Notes: generated by a model not told the origin, from the sequence alone. Shown: positions 26,027 through 35,853, numbered from the stretch's first letter. The stretch: 64,000 bases of DNA from Lentilactobacillus diolivorans DSM 14421 (GCF_001434255.1 NZ_AZEY01000075.1:1-64000), one strand, 5' to 3'. Made by a program: numbers and translations.

Positions 26027-27355
26027 ATGTCAGTTCCAAAAATTGAAAAAATGATGGTATATCCAGTTGCCGGATATGACAGCATGTTGCTAAACCTTAG
26101 TGGGGCTCATGGCCCATTCTTTACCCGAAATATTGTTATTTTAGTGACAACTGAAGGGCAGATGGGAGTCGGTGAGGTTCCTGGGGGCGAAAAGATTACA
26201 GATGTTTTGAAGCGGTCAACCCCATTGGTAATTGGCAGTTCAATTGGCGACTTCAAACGGGTATTGCAAACAGTTGAGAACAAATTTCAAGCGTTAGATG
26301 CAGGTGGTCGGGGTAACCAAACGTTTGACCAGCGGATCACGATTCATGCAGTTACTGCGATTGAAACCGCCTTTCTTGATCTATTAGGCAAATATCTTCA
26401 TGTGCCGGTGGCGGCATTATTGGGAGATGGTCAAGTTAGAGAAAAGATAGATGTTTTAGGGTATCTATTTTATGTTGGTGATCGATCGAAAACGGACTTG
26501 CCGTATATTCAAGATGATGATCAGACCGATGACTGGGGACGCATTCGCCGTGGACCGGCGTTAACGCCTGAAGCAATCGTTCGTCAGGCTCAAGCAGCTT
26601 ATGACCGCTATGGTTTTCGCACCTTTAAATTAAAGGGTGGTGTTTTTAACGGAGAGCAAGAAGTTGCCACTATCAAGGCATTGCATCAGGCGTTTCCAGA
26701 TGCTCGACTGGATCTGGATCCTAACGGCGCCTGGTCGCTTGACGAAGCAATTCAATATGCCGACCAACTTAAACCGTTTTTGACATATATTGAGGATCCT
26801 TGTGGTGCCGAGAATGGTTTTTCGGGACGAGAAATTTTGTCGGAATATCAAAAGGCAACCTTTATGCCAACAGCAACAAATATGGTGGATACTGACTGGC
26901 GTCAAATGCGACATGCAATTGCCTTGAACAGTGTTTCAATCCCATTAGCTGATCCTCATTTTTGGACAATGGCGGGATCTGTTCGAGTTGCCCAATTGTG
27001 CCATGAATTTGGCCTTCATTGGGGAATTCATTCCAATAATCATTTTGATATTTCATTAGCAATGGCCGCCAACGCTGCTGCAGCGGCACCGGGTGAGATA
27101 TATGCAATTGATACGCATTGGATTTGGCAAGATGGCCAGTATCTAACGAAAAATCCATATCAGATCACAAATGGTCAGTTGACGGTTTCTAAACATAACG
27201 AAGGACTGGGGATTCAGGTTGATTTAGATGCGATAAAACGGGCTCACCAGCTTTATGTTAATCAGCATCTTGGTGCGCGGGATGATGCTAAAGCAATGCA
27301 GGCGTTAATTCCGGGTTGGCAATTTGATCCAAAGCGTCCGGCTATGGTTCGGTGA
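26027..27355 (+). CDS. gudD: Glucarate dehydratase
   Basis: Enolase-superfamily enzyme that dehydrates D-glucarate (and often L-idarate) to 5-keto-4-deoxyglucarate. The 442-aa sequence resembles E. coli GudD as I recall it, along its whole length. Visible catalytic residues are the K201-x-K203 pair (KLKGG), metal ligands D231, E256 and N285, and H335 in [12 protein letters not shown] 26027 follows CGGGAGGG. No ketodeoxyglucarate aldolase or tartronate semialdehyde reductase lies nearby, so the product must be handled elsewhere. No copy of the regulon operator was seen before it. Confidence 0.93.
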   Translation: MSVPKIEKMMVYPVAGYDSMLLNLSGAHGPFFTRNIVILVTTEGQMGVGEVPGGEKITDVLKRSTPLVIGSSIGDFKRVLQTVENKFQALDAGGRGNQTFDQRITIHAVTAIETAFLDLLGKYLHVPVAALLGDGQVREKIDVLGYLFYVGDRSKTDLPYIQDDDQTDDWGRIRRGPALTPEAIVRQAQAAYDRYGFRTFKLKGGVFNGEQEVATIKALHQAFPDARLDLDPNGAWSLDEAIQYADQLKPFLTYIEDPCGAENGFSGREILSEYQKATFMPTATNMVDTDWRQMRHAIALNSVSIPLADPHFWTMAGSVRVAQLCHEFGLHWGIHSNNHFDISLAMAANAAAAAPGEIYAIDTHWIWQDGQYLTKNPYQITNGQLTVSKHNEGLGIQVDLDAIKRAHQLYVNQHLGARDDAKAMQALIPGWQFDPKRPAMVR

Positions 27356-27416
27356 GAAACAGTTTAACTGATCCAGTAACGAATCTTTATTATTTAAAGT
27401 AAGATATTAGAGATCA

Positions 27417-27458
27417 AACGGGGCTGAGGCAAAAGTAATTTTGTCCAGTCCCGTTTTT
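27417..27458. terminator. Intrinsic terminator after gudD
   Basis: ACGGGGCTGAGGCAAAA pairs imperfectly with TTTTGTCCAGTCCCGT and is followed by T6. It is a diverged member of the GGGGCTGGGACAAAA hairpin family. Confidence 0.8.
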
Positions 27459-27498
27459 TGCCTAACTCTTCTTTTTGATTAGAGAAAACGCCAAGACG

Positions 27499-28842
27499 TT
27501 AAATAGCTAGGCCGTCCTTGTCTTGTTTAAAGAGTTTCCAAGTCATGATCACGCAATAAACTAAAGAAATTGCCCAAGCCAATGGGTTTGAATAGCAAAT
27601 AGCAGTGTACCCGGCGGCACCTAATGCAAAAAGGCTGCCAATTGATCTTCCAAGTAATTCACCAAATCCAGAGACAATGGCATATAGGCTGTGCCCCCAT
27701 CCCTGAAGGGTGTTTCTAAAAATCATGAGCAATCCATGAACTGGAAAGAAAAATGAAATGATTGTGAGATATTCGTTGGCTTTAGTAACTGTTTGCATAG
27801 AACCGGTTCCCAAGACAGCAGTTACTAATGAGGTCTTTGTTAAATTAATAATCACAAAAGCTGCTACTGAGTAAATAATTTGAATCATCACCCCATTTGA
27901 AATCCCCTGTTTAATTCTTTTAGCGTTTTTGGCACCAAAGTTTTGAGCCTGATAAGTTGCCATCGCTGCCCCGACACTTTCCATTGGCAAGGTAAACAAT
28001 TGGCGGATTTTGTCAGCGGCAGATTGGGCAGCCATGATATTTGAGCCCAGCCGATTAATCGCGTCCTGCATGATAATGGCACCGATTGCTGAAATCGAAT
28101 ATTCAAATCCCATCGGAATCCCAATTGCAGTCATTTTACGAATTGCCTTGGGAGCTGGGCGCCAACTTTGACGGTCAATAGTTAGCCGGTGTTTCCCAAA
28201 CAAAAAGAGCGTTAAGTTAAGAATACCGCCGATGAACTCACTAATAACGGTTGCCCACGCAGCGCCGGCGATTCCCAAATGAAAATTGATAATAAAAATA
28301 AGATCAAGAATGACATTAATAACTAATGAAATAACTAAAAAATGGAGCGGATGAATCGCGTCACCAAATGCGCGCAAAGCCGCCGCCGAATAGTTGTAGA
28401 GAATGTTAGCTGGAATTCCTAAAAAAGAAATGACGGTGAATGTGACTGCTGCTTTGAAAACATTACTGGGGGTATTTAGAAGCTTCAGAGCACCAGAGGC
28501 GCCGATTATCATAATCGGTGTTAATAAGATTGCCATCGCTAAACAAATCCAAATTGCATTTGTAAAAAAGGTTTTGGTAGCTTGCTGATCTTTAGCACCG
28601 ACACTTTGCGATAGTGGGATGCTGAAACCAATGCAGCTGCCTTGAATGAAGCCGAGGACTAAAAAGCTTAGGGGATAATAGGCACCAACTGCTGCGACCG
28701 CGTCAATACCAATTAGTCGGCCAACGATTAAAGTGTCGATAAAATTATATAGTTGTTGGAAGAGGGAACCGCCAACTAATGGTAAGGAAAAAAGAATTAG
28801 TCTGGTTAATGGATTTCCCTTTGTCAAATCAATTTGATTCAT
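27499..28842 (-). CDS. MATE-family efflux transporter
   Basis: A 447-aa, 12-helix cation-coupled exporter. The N-terminal half has LPLVGGSLFQQLYNFIDTLI and VGAYYPLSFLVLGFIQG, typical of the DinF/NorM-like MATE branch in Firmicutes, and the C-terminal half repeats the fold. ATG 28842 has GGAG about 11 nt upstream. It is divergent from the GPH symporter. An operator-like ACTGGTATATTAAA (28925-28938) lies near its promoter, but whether it belongs to the glucuronate regulon is unclear. The substrate is unknown. Confidence 0.85.
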   Translation of the reverse strand: MNQIDLTKGNPLTRLILFSLPLVGGSLFQQLYNFIDTLIVGRLIGIDAVAAVGAYYPLSFLVLGFIQGSCIGFSIPLSQSVGAKDQQATKTFFTNAIWICLAMAILLTPIMIIGASGALKLLNTPSNVFKAAVTFTVISFLGIPANILYNYSAAALRAFGDAIHPLHFLVISLVINVILDLIFIINFHLGIAGAAWATVISEFIGGILNLTLFLFGKHRLTIDRQSWRPAPKAIRKMTAIGIPMGFEYSISAIGAIIMQDAINRLGSNIMAAQSAADKIRQLFTLPMESVGAAMATYQAQNFGAKNAKRIKQGISNGVMIQIIYSVAAFVIINLTKTSLVTAVLGTGSMQTVTKANEYLTIISFFFPVHGLLMIFRNTLQGWGHSLYAIVSGFGELLGRSIGSLFALGAAGYTAICYSNPLAWAISLVYCVIMTWKLFKQDKDGLAI

Positions 28843-28969
28843 GCGGATTTTTCTCCATTTATTTTTAAATAATAGAAAACGATTACAAAGCCTATATTAC
28901 GGGAGATGTTTTGAACCGTCAAGAACTGGTATATTAAAAATGTTAAAACGTTCGATATTTTTAGTAAAA

Positions 28970-28997
28970 ATACACTAAAAAGCAGTGTATCTTTTTT
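28970..28997 (+). terminator. Hairpin with T-run in the MATE/GPH intergenic region
   Basis: ATACACT and AGTGTAT form a 7-bp stem around a 7-nt loop followed by CTTTTTT. It lies more than 430 bp before the GPH symporter. It could end a short upstream transcript or simply be part of an operator cluster. Function unknown. Confidence 0.3.
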
Positions 28998-29055
28998 CAT
29001 TACTAACTTTTAACAGTGACATATTAGGATTTCTTCTAATCGAAGTCATTAAGCA

Positions 29056-29091
29056 ACTGATATATTCGGAATACATAATAGATATACTAGA
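29056..29091. promoter_or_regulatory. Distal operator-like sites of the GPH symporter
   Basis: ACTGATATATTCGG (29056-29069) keeps the left half and centre of the 14-bp regulon operator. AGATATACTAGA (29080-29091) is a weaker match. They may be auxiliary repressor sites for the symporter promoter. Confidence 0.4.
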
Positions 29092-29249
29092 TTTGACGGA
29101 TTTCCCTATTAATTGTTGCTTTTAAGCAAGAATTATTTTTTGGGAAAAATAAACAATATTTAATCATATACTGCTGATATTGCCGATTTACAGCTTTCCT
29201 AAAGCATAAATGAATGTGAAAAAAGTCAAAAACTATTTTTGGAGAGGTC

Positions 29250-29299
29250 TTGTAAACGCAATCATTTGGTGTTATTCTTTTAGTAACTTATGTATCAGT
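29250..29299 (+). promoter_or_regulatory. Promoter, cre and operator before the leader peptide and GPH symporter
   Basis: TTGTAA (29250-29255) and TATTCT (29273-29278) are spaced 17 nt. A cre-like TGTAAACGCAATCA (29251-29264, one mismatch) overlaps the -35. ACTTATGTATCAGT (29286-29299) matches the regulon operator at 12 of 14 positions and would cover the start of transcription. Confidence 0.5.
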
Positions 29300-29313
29300 T
29301 TGAAGGAGGGCTA

Positions 29314-29370
29314 ATGTCAACTGGTCATTTGGAATGTAATTCTGAGTGTTTATTAAATTTATTTTTGTAA
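29314..29370 (+). CDS. Possible 18-aa leader peptide
   Basis: ATG 29314 sits 6 nt after a strong GAAGGAGGG ribosome site and opens an 18-codon frame, MSTGHLECNSECLLNLFL, that ends within a cre-like palindrome (TGTAAGCGCTTAAG, 29366-29379). It lies 63 bp before the GPH symporter. The ribosome site is better than many real genes have. The peptide could be a translated leader controlling the downstream gene, a short free peptide, or chance. Confidence 0.4.
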   Translation: MSTGHLECNSECLLNLFL

Positions 29371-29379
29371 GCGCTTAAG
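29366..29379 (+). promoter_or_regulatory. cre-like palindrome before the GPH symporter
   Basis: TGTAAGCGCTTAAG contains a perfect TAAGCGCTTA palindrome and matches the cre consensus with two mismatches at the 3' end. If CcpA binds here it would act as a roadblock 55 bp before the start codon. Confidence 0.45.
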
Positions 29380-29433
29380 CTGTTGATGTGGATTTGCAAT
29401 ATTTTTTATAATTTTTAGAGGAAGTGGCATACA

Positions 29434-30852
29434 TTGGATAAAACACAAAAGACAATTATTACGTCTGACAAGCCTTTTAATATTAAAGATAAAATTGGTT
29501 ACATGTTTGGAGACATTGGGAACAACTTTTCATTTAACGTTGTTAACTCGTTCTTAATGATTTTTTACACCAACGTTTTGGGATTAACGGGAGCCCAAGT
29601 CGGAATCCTGTTCATTATTGCGCGATTCGTTGATGCCTTTGCTGATATTACTGTTGGTCGATTGGTTGATAATAGTAAGCTTCATAAGATTGGTCGATTC
29701 AAGCCATGGATTAACAGGATGAAGTACCCATTATTAATTTCACTGGTTCTGCTATTTGTCCCAATCGTTAAAGATTGGTCATTAACTTATCGTTTGATTT
29801 ATGTGTTCATCACATATCTTGCATGGGGAATCTTCTATTCATCTGTCAATATTCCTTATGGTTCAATGGCTTCAGCTATTAGTAGTAGCCCTAACGACAA
29901 AACATCTTTATCAACGTTCCGTGCTATGGGTTCTGCATTAGGTAGTGCAATTACTAGTTACATCATTCCAATGTTCATGTACGTTGGCGCTTCACAAAAG
30001 ATCTCCGGTAACCGTTTCTTCTGGGTGGTTGTCGTTTGTGCAATTTTAGGTTATGTTTGCTACCAGTTGACGACTCATCTAACAACCGAACGGGTTCGAA
30101 CTGAAAAAAGTGAAAAAGTACCGATGGGTCGGTTAGTTAAAGGAATGCTTGAAAACCGGGCATTGATCATCTTAGTTGTCGTTGATTTGATTTTGGTTGT
30201 TAACCAGAACCTTTCAGGAACTTTAATCTCATATCTGTTTAATGATTATTTCCAAAACAAAGCCGCAATGTCATTAGCCTTGATTATTAACTTTGCAACT
30301 GTTTTGTTACTTGCACCATTTAGTAACTGGATGACTCAAAAATTTGGTCGAAAAGAATGTACGGTCACAGCTTTGATCTTTGGTGCCATTGTTTATGGTA
30401 TTCTGATGGTCACTCATACGCATAGTGCTGCGTTCTACTTGATTATGTTAGTCCTTGGTTCACTTGGTGCCGGTGTCTTTAACCTGATGGTTTGGGCATT
30501 CATTACTGACGTGATTGATAACCACGAAGTTTTAACTGGTGTTCGTGAAGATGGTATTGTTTACGGTGTTAACTCATTTGCTCGTAAGGTTGCCCAAGCA
30601 ATTGCCGGTGGTTTTGGTGGTTTCATGTTGACGGCGATTGGTTATATTTCATCAACTTCCGGTGGTGTTCAACAAACGACCCAAGTTGTTGATCGAATTT
30701 ACTATTTAGCAACGGGTGTGCCAACCGTTTGTCTTGCATTGGCTGCCATTGTGTTAATTTTTCTTTATCCACTAAACAAGAAGCGGGTTCTTGCCAACGC
30801 AAGCAAGCTTGAAAAGATTCATGAGGAAAACACTGAGGATGAAGAGAAATAA
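29434..30852 (+). CDS. GPH-family glucuronide/glucuronate:cation symporter
   Basis: A 472-aa, 12-helix glycoside-pentoside-hexuronide symporter. The N-terminal IGYMFGDIGNNFSFNVVNSF is the GPH signature, and FVDAFADITVGRLVDNS is the conserved loop 2-3 motif. It starts at TTG 29434 with GAGGAAG upstream. It lacks the C-terminal EIIA-like domain of lactose transporters such as LacS. Its regulon operator and its place between beta-glucuronidase and hexuronate genes point to uptake of beta-glucuronides or glucuronate. Confidence 0.88.
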   Translation: MDKTQKTIITSDKPFNIKDKIGYMFGDIGNNFSFNVVNSFLMIFYTNVLGLTGAQVGILFIIARFVDAFADITVGRLVDNSKLHKIGRFKPWINRMKYPLLISLVLLFVPIVKDWSLTYRLIYVFITYLAWGIFYSSVNIPYGSMASAISSSPNDKTSLSTFRAMGSALGSAITSYIIPMFMYVGASQKISGNRFFWVVVVCAILGYVCYQLTTHLTTERVRTEKSEKVPMGRLVKGMLENRALIILVVVDLILVVNQNLSGTLISYLFNDYFQNKAAMSLALIINFATVLLLAPFSNWMTQKFGRKECTVTALIFGAIVYGILMVTHTHSAAFYLIMLVLGSLGAGVFNLMVWAFITDVIDNHEVLTGVREDGIVYGVNSFARKVAQAIAGGFGGFMLTAIGYISSTSGGVQQTTQVVDRIYYLATGVPTVCLALAAIVLIFLYPLNKKRVLANASKLEKIHEENTEDEEK

Positions 30853-30888
30853 CTTTCTTTAAAAAATAGGTTAAAAAAGTTTTTAAAA

Positions 30889-30941
30889 TAAAATGAGGTT
30901 CAAAATCAATCAAATCGATTGATTTTGAACCTCATTTTTTT
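30889..30941. terminator. Bidirectional intrinsic terminator
   Basis: AAATGAGGTTCAAAATCAAT pairs with its exact complement, flanked by A and T runs. It separates the convergent symporter and GntR regulator genes. Confidence 0.92.
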
Positions 30942-30959
30942 AATGACATATAATGGTAA

Positions 30960-31631
30960 TTAATCTTGCTCATAATTTTGGAAATAATCGGAGTAAGCAT
31001 CAAGCACCTTTTTACTTTCGATTAACATTAGATGAAGATGCTCGTTCACTAGGTATTCAAGATCATCAATGTCTTTATCAACAACGGCATCAAAAATCTT
31101 CTTATGCTGATTGTAAATGGTGCTCCAATTTAGTTCCATTTCTTTAAGTCGTAATCGGCGGAATCGGTTGAGTTGGGTATTATTAATTTGCAGCCACTGC
31201 CAGACAGTTTCTTTATTAACGACCTTGTAAAATTCATGGTGAAAATCCTGATCCAAATCAAAAAAGTTGTCGGGTTGGATTTTATCAGCCGTTTGGGCCT
31301 GTGAATGAAGATTGGCCTTTAAGGTATCCAGTGACTCGTCAGAAATGTTAACGGCGGCATTGATCATAATTTTTGGTTCGATACATTCCCGGACAAATCG
31401 ACCATCTTTGGCATCTGCCATATCAATTTTGGTTATATAGGTCCCACTCTGAGGTATCACTTCAATTAGGCCTTCACGTTCAATTCTGATGATTGCTTCT
31501 CTGACAGGTGTTCGACCAAGGCCTAACTGTTCAGAAATTAACTTTTCAGATATCTTTTGTCCCGGTATGTAATCGAAGTGGATAATTTTGTATTTTATTT
31601 CGTTATAGGCGTCACTACGCATATTATCCAT
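30960..31631 (-). CDS. GntR/FadR-subfamily regulator (UxuR-like)
   Basis: The 223-aa protein has an N-terminal GntR winged helix (about 5-70; ISEKLISEQLGLGRTPVREA recognition region) and a C-terminal all-helical FCD domain (about 85-215). The FCD metal and ligand region shows DQDFHHEF and later His residues (QHKKIF, NEHLHLM). Divergent from fructuronate reductase, it is the obvious candidate to bind the 14-bp palindrome found before at least six transcription units. UxuR and ExuR proteins respond to hexuronates or aldonates. The effector here is not known. Confidence 0.9.
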   Translation of the reverse strand: MDNMRSDAYNEIKYKIIHFDYIPGQKISEKLISEQLGLGRTPVREAIIRIEREGLIEVIPQSGTYITKIDMADAKDGRFVRECIEPKIMINAAVNISDESLDTLKANLHSQAQTADKIQPDNFFDLDQDFHHEFYKVVNKETVWQWLQINNTQLNRFRRLRLKEMELNWSTIYNQHKKIFDAVVDKDIDDLEYLVNEHLHLMLIESKKVLDAYSDYFQNYEQD

Positions 31632-31714
31632 ATCATAATCTCCTTTAATTATTCCTACAGTTTATCATACGATTATCCAAAAGTTAATGCAATTTTACTT
31701 AACGTTAAAAGGTG

Positions 31715-31779
31715 TTGACAATCTGATATATCAGAATATAATGGTATTGAAAGCGGATACAGGTTACTAGTGTATCAGT
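31715..31779 (+). promoter_or_regulatory. Promoter with two regulon operators and a cre site
   Basis: TTGACA (31715-31720) and TATAAT (31737-31742) flank a 16-nt spacer that contains the perfect palindrome TCTGATATATCAGA (31722-31735), so repressor and polymerase would compete directly. TGAAAGCGGATACA (31748-31761) matches the cre consensus with one mismatch. A second operator, ACTAGTGTATCAGT, follows at 31766-31779. This is the best operator arrangement in the window. Confidence 0.8.
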
Positions 31780-31837
31780 TTTTGTAAAAGGATGCAGATT
31801 GGATTTTAACGACCAGTTGCACTAGGAGGGTATGTTA

Positions 31838-33463
31838 ATGGTAAAAATTACTGATAACTATTTAACTGATAAGAAAGCATTTACAGACGCAGGAATCAAG
31901 GTTCCAAGCTATGATATTAAACAAAAAACAGGGGCTACTCGCTGGGTTCATTTCGGCGGTGGTAACTTGTTCCGGGCGTTCCACGCCGCAATTGCGGATC
32001 GATTACTAGAATCTGGTGATCTGGATGCCGGAATTGTTGTTGGTGAAACCCATGACCCCGATGTTGTTAAAGGTGTTTATAAACAATATGACAATCGAAT
32101 TTTGCGGGTGATTACCCACGAAGATGGTAAGTTTGAAAAGGAACTGTTTGCTTCCGTTGCGGATGCTGACTTCTTTGATCAGGGCAACCCCGACGGCTGG
32201 AAGAAAATGTTTGCAATTTTTGAAAATCCAGCCCTTCAATTAGCAACCTTTTCAATTACTGAAAAGGGATATAACCTTTGGGACAGCCAGGGGAATCTAA
32301 TTCCTGTCGTTCAAGAAGATATCAAAAATGGTCCGGAAGCACCGAAGAATAATATGGCCAGTTTAACAGCACTAATGTTTGCTCGTTTCAAAGCCGGCAA
32401 GTATCCAATGGCACTTTTGAGTACTGATAACTTCTCGCAAAATGGTGAACGGCTTGAAAAGAGCGTTCTGACAATTGCTGAGGGTTGGGAAAAGAACGGC
32501 TTAGTTCCTACAGAATTTGTTGATTACTTAAAAGATGACAAAACTATCAGCTTCCCACTTTCGATGATTGATCGAATTACGCCTAACCCTTCTGATACAG
32601 TTTCAGAGCAGTTAAGCAAAGATGGTTTTGAAGATTATAAGATTCTGCATACACCAGGCCATACGAATATTGCAGCATTTACTAATACCGAAGAGGTTCA
32701 TTACTTAGTTGTTGAAGACGATTTTCCAAATGGTCGTCCGGCTCTTGAAAAGGCCGGTGTCATTTTAACTGATCGTGACACAGTCAATGATGCTGATGAA
32801 ATGAAAGTGACAACTTGCCTGAATCCGTTGCATACGGCTTTGGCAGTTAACGGTAGCCTACTTGGTTTTAATTCGATTGCTAAAGAAGTCAGTGATCCTG
32901 ACATGCTGAATTTAATCAAGCAAATTGGTTACATTGAAGGACTGCCAGTCGTTAAAGATCCTAAAGTTATTAACCCAAAGGAATTTATCGACCAGTTGGT
33001 TAACAAACGATTGCCAAATCCTTACATTCCCGATATGCCGCAACGAATTGCTTCAGATACCTCACAGAAGTTGGCGGTTCGCTACGGGGTTACGATTTCA
33101 CATTATGTCAACGATCCTAAGCGTAACCCAGCTGACTTGAACTTCATTCCACTAGTTTTAGCAACTTGGTGCCGTTATCTGATGGCTATCGATGATCAGG
33201 GCAAGCCATTTACACCAAGTCCAGATCCATTGTTATCTGAACTCCAACCTAAAGTCAGTGACATTAAGCTGGGTGAAAAGACTGATGTTCATGCGCATTT
33301 GAAGGATATCCTTTCAAATAAGTCAATCTTTGGTCATGATCTTTATGAAGTTGGCCTTGGCGAAAAGGTTGAGAATTATTTTGCCTCACAAATCAGCGGG
33401 GTAGGAGCTGTTCGCAAGACCCTTGAAGATACTTTATCAAAATACGCAAAGCAAATTAATTAA
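31838..33463 (+). CDS. uxuB: Fructuronate reductase (mannitol dehydrogenase family)
   Basis: NAD(H)-dependent reductase that converts D-fructuronate to D-mannonate. The 541-aa size is that of the long lactobacillus UxuB type. The N-terminal nucleotide-binding region holds RWVHFGGGNLFRAFHA and the C-terminal domain the mannitol dehydrogenase catalytic KxxxxN/H region around TCLNPLHTALAV. I start at ATG 31838, 8 nt after AGGAGG; the ATG at 31832 is too close to that site. uxaC follows after 16 bp. The promoter has two operators and a cre. Tagaturonate reductase (UxaB) is the alternative, but the glucuronidase context favours UxuB. Confidence 0.88.
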   Translation: MVKITDNYLTDKKAFTDAGIKVPSYDIKQKTGATRWVHFGGGNLFRAFHAAIADRLLESGDLDAGIVVGETHDPDVVKGVYKQYDNRILRVITHEDGKFEKELFASVADADFFDQGNPDGWKKMFAIFENPALQLATFSITEKGYNLWDSQGNLIPVVQEDIKNGPEAPKNNMASLTALMFARFKAGKYPMALLSTDNFSQNGERLEKSVLTIAEGWEKNGLVPTEFVDYLKDDKTISFPLSMIDRITPNPSDTVSEQLSKDGFEDYKILHTPGHTNIAAFTNTEEVHYLVVEDDFPNGRPALEKAGVILTDRDTVNDADEMKVTTCLNPLHTALAVNGSLLGFNSIAKEVSDPDMLNLIKQIGYIEGLPVVKDPKVINPKEFIDQLVNKRLPNPYIPDMPQRIASDTSQKLAVRYGVTISHYVNDPKRNPADLNFIPLVLATWCRYLMAIDDQGKPFTPSPDPLLSELQPKVSDIKLGEKTDVHAHLKDILSNKSIFGHDLYEVGLGEKVENYFASQISGVGAVRKTLEDTLSKYAKQIN

Positions 33464-33479
33464 AGGGGAAAGATAAACG

Positions 33480-34904
33480 ATGACATTATTAAACGATGAC
33501 TTCTTATTAACCACACCAATGGCCAAAAAGCTGTTCCATGATCATGCTTCTAAAATGCCAATTATTGATTATCATTGTCATTTGGATCCAAAAGAGATTT
33601 ACGAAAACCGAAACTATAAGAACATTACCCGAATTTGGGTTAATGATGGTAGTGTCGGCGACCATTATAAATGGCGATTAATGCGAGCCAATGGCGTTCC
33701 TGAAAAGCTGATTACTGGTGACGGTGATGATTATGATAAATTTATTGCTTGGGCCGGCACCATTGAGAAGTCACTGGGTAATCCGTTGTATGAATGGACT
33801 CACCTTGAATTGAAACGTTTCTTTGGAATTGATGATATCTTTAATAAAAAGTCAGCACCGGCAATTTGGGAAAAGGCAAACAAGCTACTTCAAACTGACG
33901 ATTTTAAGCCTCGTAATTTAATCAAACGATCAAACGTCAAGGCACTCTGCACGACTGACGATCCGGCTTCTGATCTTAAGTATCATAAGTTATTAAAAGA
34001 AGAGGAAGACCAAAACGGTTTTAAAGTATTGCCTGCAATGCGGCCGGATAAGGCACTTCATTTAACCGATGACACTTATGGTGAGTACCTTGATCAATTG
34101 TCAGACGTTTCGGGCGTTAAGATTTCATCATTCAAGACATTGATGAGTGCTATGCGTCAACGATTTGAATATTTCTCAAGCATGGGCGGTAAGTTATCGG
34201 ATCATGGGCTTAACTTCTTCCGATTTGCCAAAGCGACTGACGCTGAACTTGATCGCATTGTTGAGAAAGCCCGCAGCAATAAAGCTTTAACCGACCACGA
34301 AATCGATCAATATCAAACGATGTTGATTGAAAGCCTCATGAAATTGAATAAAGAATTTAATTGGACGATGCAGTTCCATATGAATGTCATTCGGAACGCC
34401 AACAAGCCAATGTTTAAACAATTTGGTGCTGATGGCGGTTTTGATTCAATGGGGACGCAACCGGATATTGCCCAAGAATTCATGAAGTTATTGATCGATA
34501 TGCAAACTGAAAATGAGATTCCACGAGCAATCTTCTATTCATTAAATCAAAATGATTGGTTGCAATTAGCAACTGGAATGGGTGATTTCCAACAAGATGG
34601 CGTTCAAAAGCTTCAATTAGGCTGTGCATGGTGGTTTAACGATACATTTGACGGCATGAAGAAACAGTTAACGATGATGGCTGAGCAAAGTCTATTGCCT
34701 AACTTTGTTGGGATGTTGACGGACTCACGAAGCTTCTTATCTTATCCACGTCATGAGTACTTCAGAAGAGTTTTGTGCAACGTGATTGGTGAATGGGTCC
34801 AAAGAGGCCAGGCGCCTGATGACGAGGACTATCTCGGTCAAATCGTTGAAGACATTGCCTACAACAATGCTTATCATCAATTCCATTTCTTTGATAAGGA
34901 CTAA
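33480..34904 (+). CDS. uxaC: Glucuronate isomerase
   Basis: Uronate isomerase of the amidohydrolase superfamily; converts D-glucuronate to D-fructuronate (and D-galacturonate to D-tagaturonate). The 474-aa length is normal. [17 protein letters not shown] near residue 29 gives the HxH metal motif, and [19 protein letters not shown] near residue 413 is the diagnostic C-terminal signature. AAAGGGGAAAG precedes ATG 33480. It is in one operon with uxuB and the epimerase-like gene. Confidence 0.96.
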   Translation: MTLLNDDFLLTTPMAKKLFHDHASKMPIIDYHCHLDPKEIYENRNYKNITRIWVNDGSVGDHYKWRLMRANGVPEKLITGDGDDYDKFIAWAGTIEKSLGNPLYEWTHLELKRFFGIDDIFNKKSAPAIWEKANKLLQTDDFKPRNLIKRSNVKALCTTDDPASDLKYHKLLKEEEDQNGFKVLPAMRPDKALHLTDDTYGEYLDQLSDVSGVKISSFKTLMSAMRQRFEYFSSMGGKLSDHGLNFFRFAKATDAELDRIVEKARSNKALTDHEIDQYQTMLIESLMKLNKEFNWTMQFHMNVIRNANKPMFKQFGADGGFDSMGTQPDIAQEFMKLLIDMQTENEIPRAIFYSLNQNDWLQLATGMGDFQQDGVQKLQLGCAWWFNDTFDGMKKQLTMMAEQSLLPNFVGMLTDSRSFLSYPRHEYFRRVLCNVIGEWVQRGQAPDDEDYLGQIVEDIAYNNAYHQFHFFDKD

Positions 34905-34929
34905 GGATTCTCAGAGGAGGATAAAAACA

Positions 34930-35811
34930 ATGCAAAAAATCAGTAATGATCGGTTCTCTGCTGAGATTGATGAGCACGGTGCCCAGTTAACCCATTTGAT
35001 TAATAAGCAAGGCGGTTTTGACTACATTTGGAATAATGATATTTGGGAGAAACATGCGCCTATTCTGTTTCCGGCAATTGGTCGTTCAAATGACGATGCT
35101 TATTTAATCAATGGCAAAAAATATGAGATGCCACAGCATGGTTTTGTCGCCGACTTTGATTTTGTGGTTGCCGAAAAGACTGACAGCGCCGTCTCACTAC
35201 TATTAAAGTCCAGTGATGCCACTAAGAAGTATTATCCCTTTGATTTTGATTTCAAAGTATCGTTTAGTCTTTCTGAGAATGGTCTGGCCGTTAAATTTGA
35301 CATTAAAAATGACGATGATCAGAATTTGTCATATTCACTCGGTTATCATCCAGCATTTAACGTGCCAATTAATGGTGAAGGAATATTTGATGACTATCGA
35401 CTGGATATTGAACCTAAAACCGACTCCTTAGAGACTTATGAGATCGTCAAGAAGCCCAATCCTTATCGAAGCGGGAAGATTGAACAGTTGCCAAACTACG
35501 AGAATGGGACGGTTAAGCTTGATCACGCCATGTTTGAAAAGGGATTATTGATCATTGAGAATACTGGGATTAAGTCAGTCAAGCTTTATTCTAAGGAAAC
35601 TAAGCATGCTGTAACTGTTGACGTATCCGACTTTGATCATATTACTTTGTGGACAAAGGAAGGTGCTAATGCGCCATTCTTATGTATTGAAGGATTTAAC
35701 GGCTTACCGGATGTCTATGGCGACCTTGTTGAGCTTGGATCAAAGGAAGGCAACCATCATCTTGATGCCAAAGCTACCAGAAGCTATGAATGTGACATTA
35801 AACTTGATTAA
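34930..35811 (+). CDS. Aldose 1-epimerase family protein (LacX-like)
   Basis: A 293-aa galactose-mutarotase-fold protein. FPAIGRSNDDAYLINGKKY and GFVADFDF in the first half and SLGYHPAFNVP in the second hold the conserved basic and His residues. The start is ATG 34930 behind AGAGGAGG; a longer frame upstream overlaps uxaC and is not used. As third gene of the uxuB-uxaC operon it probably interconverts anomers of hexuronates, giving the open or alpha form UxaC needs. It is distinct from the galM at 55.9 kb. Confidence 0.85.
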   Translation: MQKISNDRFSAEIDEHGAQLTHLINKQGGFDYIWNNDIWEKHAPILFPAIGRSNDDAYLINGKKYEMPQHGFVADFDFVVAEKTDSAVSLLLKSSDATKKYYPFDFDFKVSFSLSENGLAVKFDIKNDDDQNLSYSLGYHPAFNVPINGEGIFDDYRLDIEPKTDSLETYEIVKKPNPYRSGKIEQLPNYENGTVKLDHAMFEKGLLIIENTGIKSVKLYSKETKHAVTVDVSDFDHITLWTKEGANAPFLCIEGFNGLPDVYGDLVELGSKEGNHHLDAKATRSYECDIKLD

Positions 35812-35818
35812 AAAGACT

Positions 35819-35853
35819 TTGACAATGGTTCGACAAAGAACTAGTATATCAGT
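35819..35853 (+). promoter_or_regulatory. Promoter and regulon operator before the 2-hydroxyacid dehydrogenase
   Basis: TTGACA (35819-35824) and TAGTAT (35842-35847) are 17 nt apart. The operator ACTAGTATATCAGT (35840-35853) overlaps the -10, so the gene has its own repressible promoter although it follows the uxuB operon. Confidence 0.7.

Noticed and set aside
28925-28938. ACTGGTATATTAAA as a regulon operator for the MATE gene
   Set aside because: Only the left half fits the motif and the region is AT-rich. It is not counted among the supported sites.
34786-34929. N-terminal extension of the epimerase-like gene overlapping uxaC
   Set aside because: The ribosome site AGAGGAGG directly before ATG 34930 and the family N-terminus both favour the shorter protein.
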